From IMG/VR virus record IMGVR_UViG_3300025849_000152, positions 1 through 29,514 of that record: a DNA stretch of 29,514 nucleotides, one strand, 5' to 3'. Shown piece by piece: positions 28,012 to 29,514 of this stretch (position 1 is its first letter; each line of letters starts with the position of its first letter). Under the pieces are notes generated by a model. It had not been told where the DNA came from and did not search any database. It saw only the letters and a list, made by a program, of their open reading frames with translations. The translations under genes were made by a program, and so were the position numbers. The stretch is from a virus.

Positions 28012-29273
28012 TGGAGAATCCAATTTTAGCAATGATACCTAGCGGATATAAAGGGCAGACTGCCACAGTTCCACAGGTTTACTCTGTTTTACCTAGTGAT
28101 GGAAGTGGGGATTTTGATTTTGATAGAGCTAACGGACTTGCGACTAGAATAAATAAAGAGGGACTAATAGAAGAGGTGGCAAATGACACTCCAAGACTTG
28201 ACTACAAAAATAGCACTTGTCCAAGTTTACTTTTAGAAAGCGAGTCGACTAATTTACAAGCTTACAGTCAAGATTTTAACAATGCAGTTTGGTTTAAATT
28301 AAGAACAACAGTAACGTCTAATAACACAACGTCTCCAAGCGGAGAATTAAATGCTGATAAAATACAAAGAACGTCAACTAATGCAAGTTATATACAAGAC
28401 GGATTTACTAAAAATGCAAGTCAAATTCAATACACAACTTCGGTTTTTGTAAAACAAGGCGAAGGCGATTATTTAGCTTTAAGAGTACAAGGTAACTTCT
28501 TTGAAAGAATAGATTTAAGATTTCAGTTTTCTACTAAGTCATTTATTTACACAAACGAGGCTGGTATTGCTGTATTAAATAGTACAAGCGTAACTGAGTA
28601 TTCAAATGGCTGGCTTAAACTATCTTATTCGTTTTTATCTGACACTCAAAGCTCACTTAACAATTATTTTTCTGCAAGGGCTACTAGTGGAAACGTAGAT
28701 AGTAACGACACAAGCTCAACGGCTTTTGTTTATTTATGGGGTTGTCAAGTGGAACAAAGCACATTTGGCTCTAGCTATATACCAACGACTACAATACAGA
28801 CAAGGTTTGCAGATGTTTGTGGAAACGCTGGAAACGCTGATTTATTTGATAGCAATGAGGGGGCTATGTTTGTTGACATACAAAAATCATTTAAAGACAG
28901 TAGTTTTGGTAGAATTTCAATATCTGACGAAAGCTCTGCTAACCGAGTTGTAATTGGCAAAGAAAATAGTAACACACAATTTAGAATGTTTGTAGCGCAT
29001 ACAAACGGAACTATTGACGCTCAAAAATATACTGATGTTAACTTTGATGTTAGAAATAAATTTATTATAACTTGGAAACTAAACGATTTTAAATTTTACC
29101 AAAACGGTTCTTTAATACACTCTGACACATCTGGGAGTATACCAATAGGGCTTTCTAAGTTTGCTTTTAACGAAAACAATTTAGGTAGTCAAGACTTTTT
29201 AGGAAAAATAAATGGAGTGAGATATTACAATAAAGTATTAACACAAGCAGAAGCAATAAAACTAACAACATAA
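28011..29273 (+). CDS. Tail fibre / adhesin with LamG-like C-terminus, 420 aa
   Basis: The N-terminal 65 residues (VYSVLPSDGSGDFDFDRANGLATRINKEGLIEEV, near 23-56) are the conserved virion-anchoring motif of this fibre family. A jelly-roll-like carbohydrate-binding central part (about 70-255, e.g. YLWGCQVEQSTFGSSYIPTT) and a LamG-type C-terminus (about 260-420) follow. The last part is paralogous to the gene fragment at 1-504. It probably binds host surface sugars. I chose ATG 28011 over an earlier in-frame start at 27969, which overlaps the upstream gene. The gene starts inside the upstream stop. Confidence 0.75.
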   Translation: MENPILAMIPSGYKGQTATVPQVYSVLPSDGSGDFDFDRANGLATRINKEGLIEEVANDTPRLDYKNSTCPSLLLESESTNLQAYSQDFNNAVWFKLRTTVTSNNTTSPSGELNADKIQRTSTNASYIQDGFTKNASQIQYTTSVFVKQGEGDYLALRVQGNFFERIDLRFQFSTKSFIYTNEAGIAVLNSTSVTEYSNGWLKLSYSFLSDTQSSLNNYFSARATSGNVDSNDTSSTAFVYLWGCQVEQSTFGSSYIPTTTIQTRFADVCGNAGNADLFDSNEGAMFVDIQKSFKDSSFGRISISDESSANRVVIGKENSNTQFRMFVAHTNGTIDAQKYTDVNFDVRNKFIITWKLNDFKFYQNGSLIHSDTSGSIPIGLSKFAFNENNLGSQDFLGKINGVRYYNKVLTQAEAIKLTT

Positions 29274-29452
29274 TGGCAAATGAAATGTATGGCAGCTCGT
29301 GGTGGGGCATAGGAGTTATAACAAACACAATAAACTGGGGAGAGGTTTACTACCCTTATGCTTTAATTAGTGAATTACATAGGCGTGCTTCTTATTACGA
29401 GAATTTTGAAGGCACAGATAAAATATTAACCGATTTAGAAAACTGTTTATAA
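29273..29452 (+). CDS. Small appendage-region protein (SSWWG motif), 59 aa
   Basis: Begins ANEMYGSSWWGIGVITNTINWGEVYYPYA, a short start that I recall from small proteins coded beside flavobacterial phage fibres. The rest is Tyr-rich and polar, ending NCL. It starts and ends in one-base stop/start overlaps with the two fibre genes, so it is translated with them. It could be a fibre adaptor or chaperone. Confidence 0.6.
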   Translation: MANEMYGSSWWGIGVITNTINWGEVYYPYALISELHRRASYYENFEGTDKILTDLENCL

Positions 29453-29514
29453 TGAGTTTATTAAGAAAAGCGAGTATCGTAACGACTCCAACGGCTTACG
29501 AAAATGGGAAAATA
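29452..29514 (+). CDS. Start of a second tail-fibre gene (3' truncated, 21 codons visible)
   Basis: The window ends after 21 whole codons reading SLLRKASIVTTPTAYENGKI after the Met. This N-terminus belongs to the same fibre family as the gene at 28011 (its AY-NGKI aligns ahead of VYSVLPS). It fits as the missing start of the truncated LamG gene at 1-504, with which it is in frame if the ends are joined. Compared with the 420-aa paralogue, about 237 residues would be missing between the pieces. Confidence 0.7.
   Translation, partial: MSLLRKASIVTTPTAYENGKI

Noticed and set aside
1-29514. tRNA genes, integrase, repressor, attachment sites
   Set aside because: I looked for TTC-loop-like GGTTCRA strings, cloverleaf arms and recombinase motifs by eye and saw none; a tRNA scan would be more reliable than reading.

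Overview
This window looks like almost all of a small tailed-phage genome. The host is probably a flavobacterium or another member of the Bacteroidota. Three things point there: base composition is AT-rich (by eye roughly two thirds A+T), almost no gene has a Shine-Dalgarno sequence (A-rich leaders such as AAACA-ATG are used instead), and early promoters match the Bacteroidota -7 box TAnnTTTG. The proteins also resemble those of flavobacterial siphoviruses as I remember them. Every gene I can support lies on the + strand, packed end to end with 1-40 nt overlaps. A tape measure and a tail tube protein are present and no sheath is seen, so a long non-contractile tail is likely. I see no integrase, repressor, DNA polymerase, tRNA or CRISPR.

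Layout: (1) 1-504 is the 3' end of a LamG-type tail-fibre/adhesin gene. (2) 515-1871 holds a small unknown gene and a lysis cassette (one-TM micro-protein, M15 peptidase, 3-TM holin-like protein). (3) 1872-2051 is a regulatory gap with six CTATAATAG-type dyad repeats and an early promoter. (4) 2052-6585 carries recombination/replication genes (NinG-like nuclease, a possible annealing-type protein, two SSB-like proteins, DnaB-like helicase), a phage sigma factor and a PD-(D/E)XK nuclease. (5) 6586-6718 is a gap with two tandem DnaA-type boxes overlapping a promoter-like sequence. (6) 6719-8608 is a run of tiny early genes, including two zinc-binding mini-proteins and one very acidic protein. 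(7) 8586-11827 has a RecE-type exonuclease, a stand-alone DnaA domain IV protein, a ParB-like protein and two tandem glycosyltransferase-like proteins. (8) 11829-13323 is the terminase pair. (9) 13351-20761 is the tail module, with a probable programmed -1 frameshift in a tail-assembly-chaperone-like gene and a tape measure gene. (10) 20796-27575 is the head module (XkdF-type protease, scaffold, major capsid, tail tube, portal with a C-terminal extension, connector). (11) 27565-29514 holds fibre/appendage genes, ending in the first 21 codons of another fibre gene.

How it fits together: host polymerase probably reads the early genes from TAnnTTTG promoters. The phage sigma factor is then a natural candidate to read a second motif, ACGTTATAWTRRT, which abuts the ATG of four late genes. 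Strong intrinsic terminators follow NinG, the SSB-like gene, the capsid gene and the tail-tube gene. Replication may combine the DnaA-like protein, its boxes and the DnaB-like helicase with host polymerase. The two window ends appear to be the two ends of one fibre gene, so the molecule is plausibly a circular or circularly permuted genome of about 30 kb lacking only a few hundred bases here.

The points most worth following up are the DnaA-domain/DnaA-box pairing, the ParB-glycosyltransferase-glycosyltransferase cassette, the late motif that would give leaderless mRNAs, the dyad repeat array, and the frameshift site.
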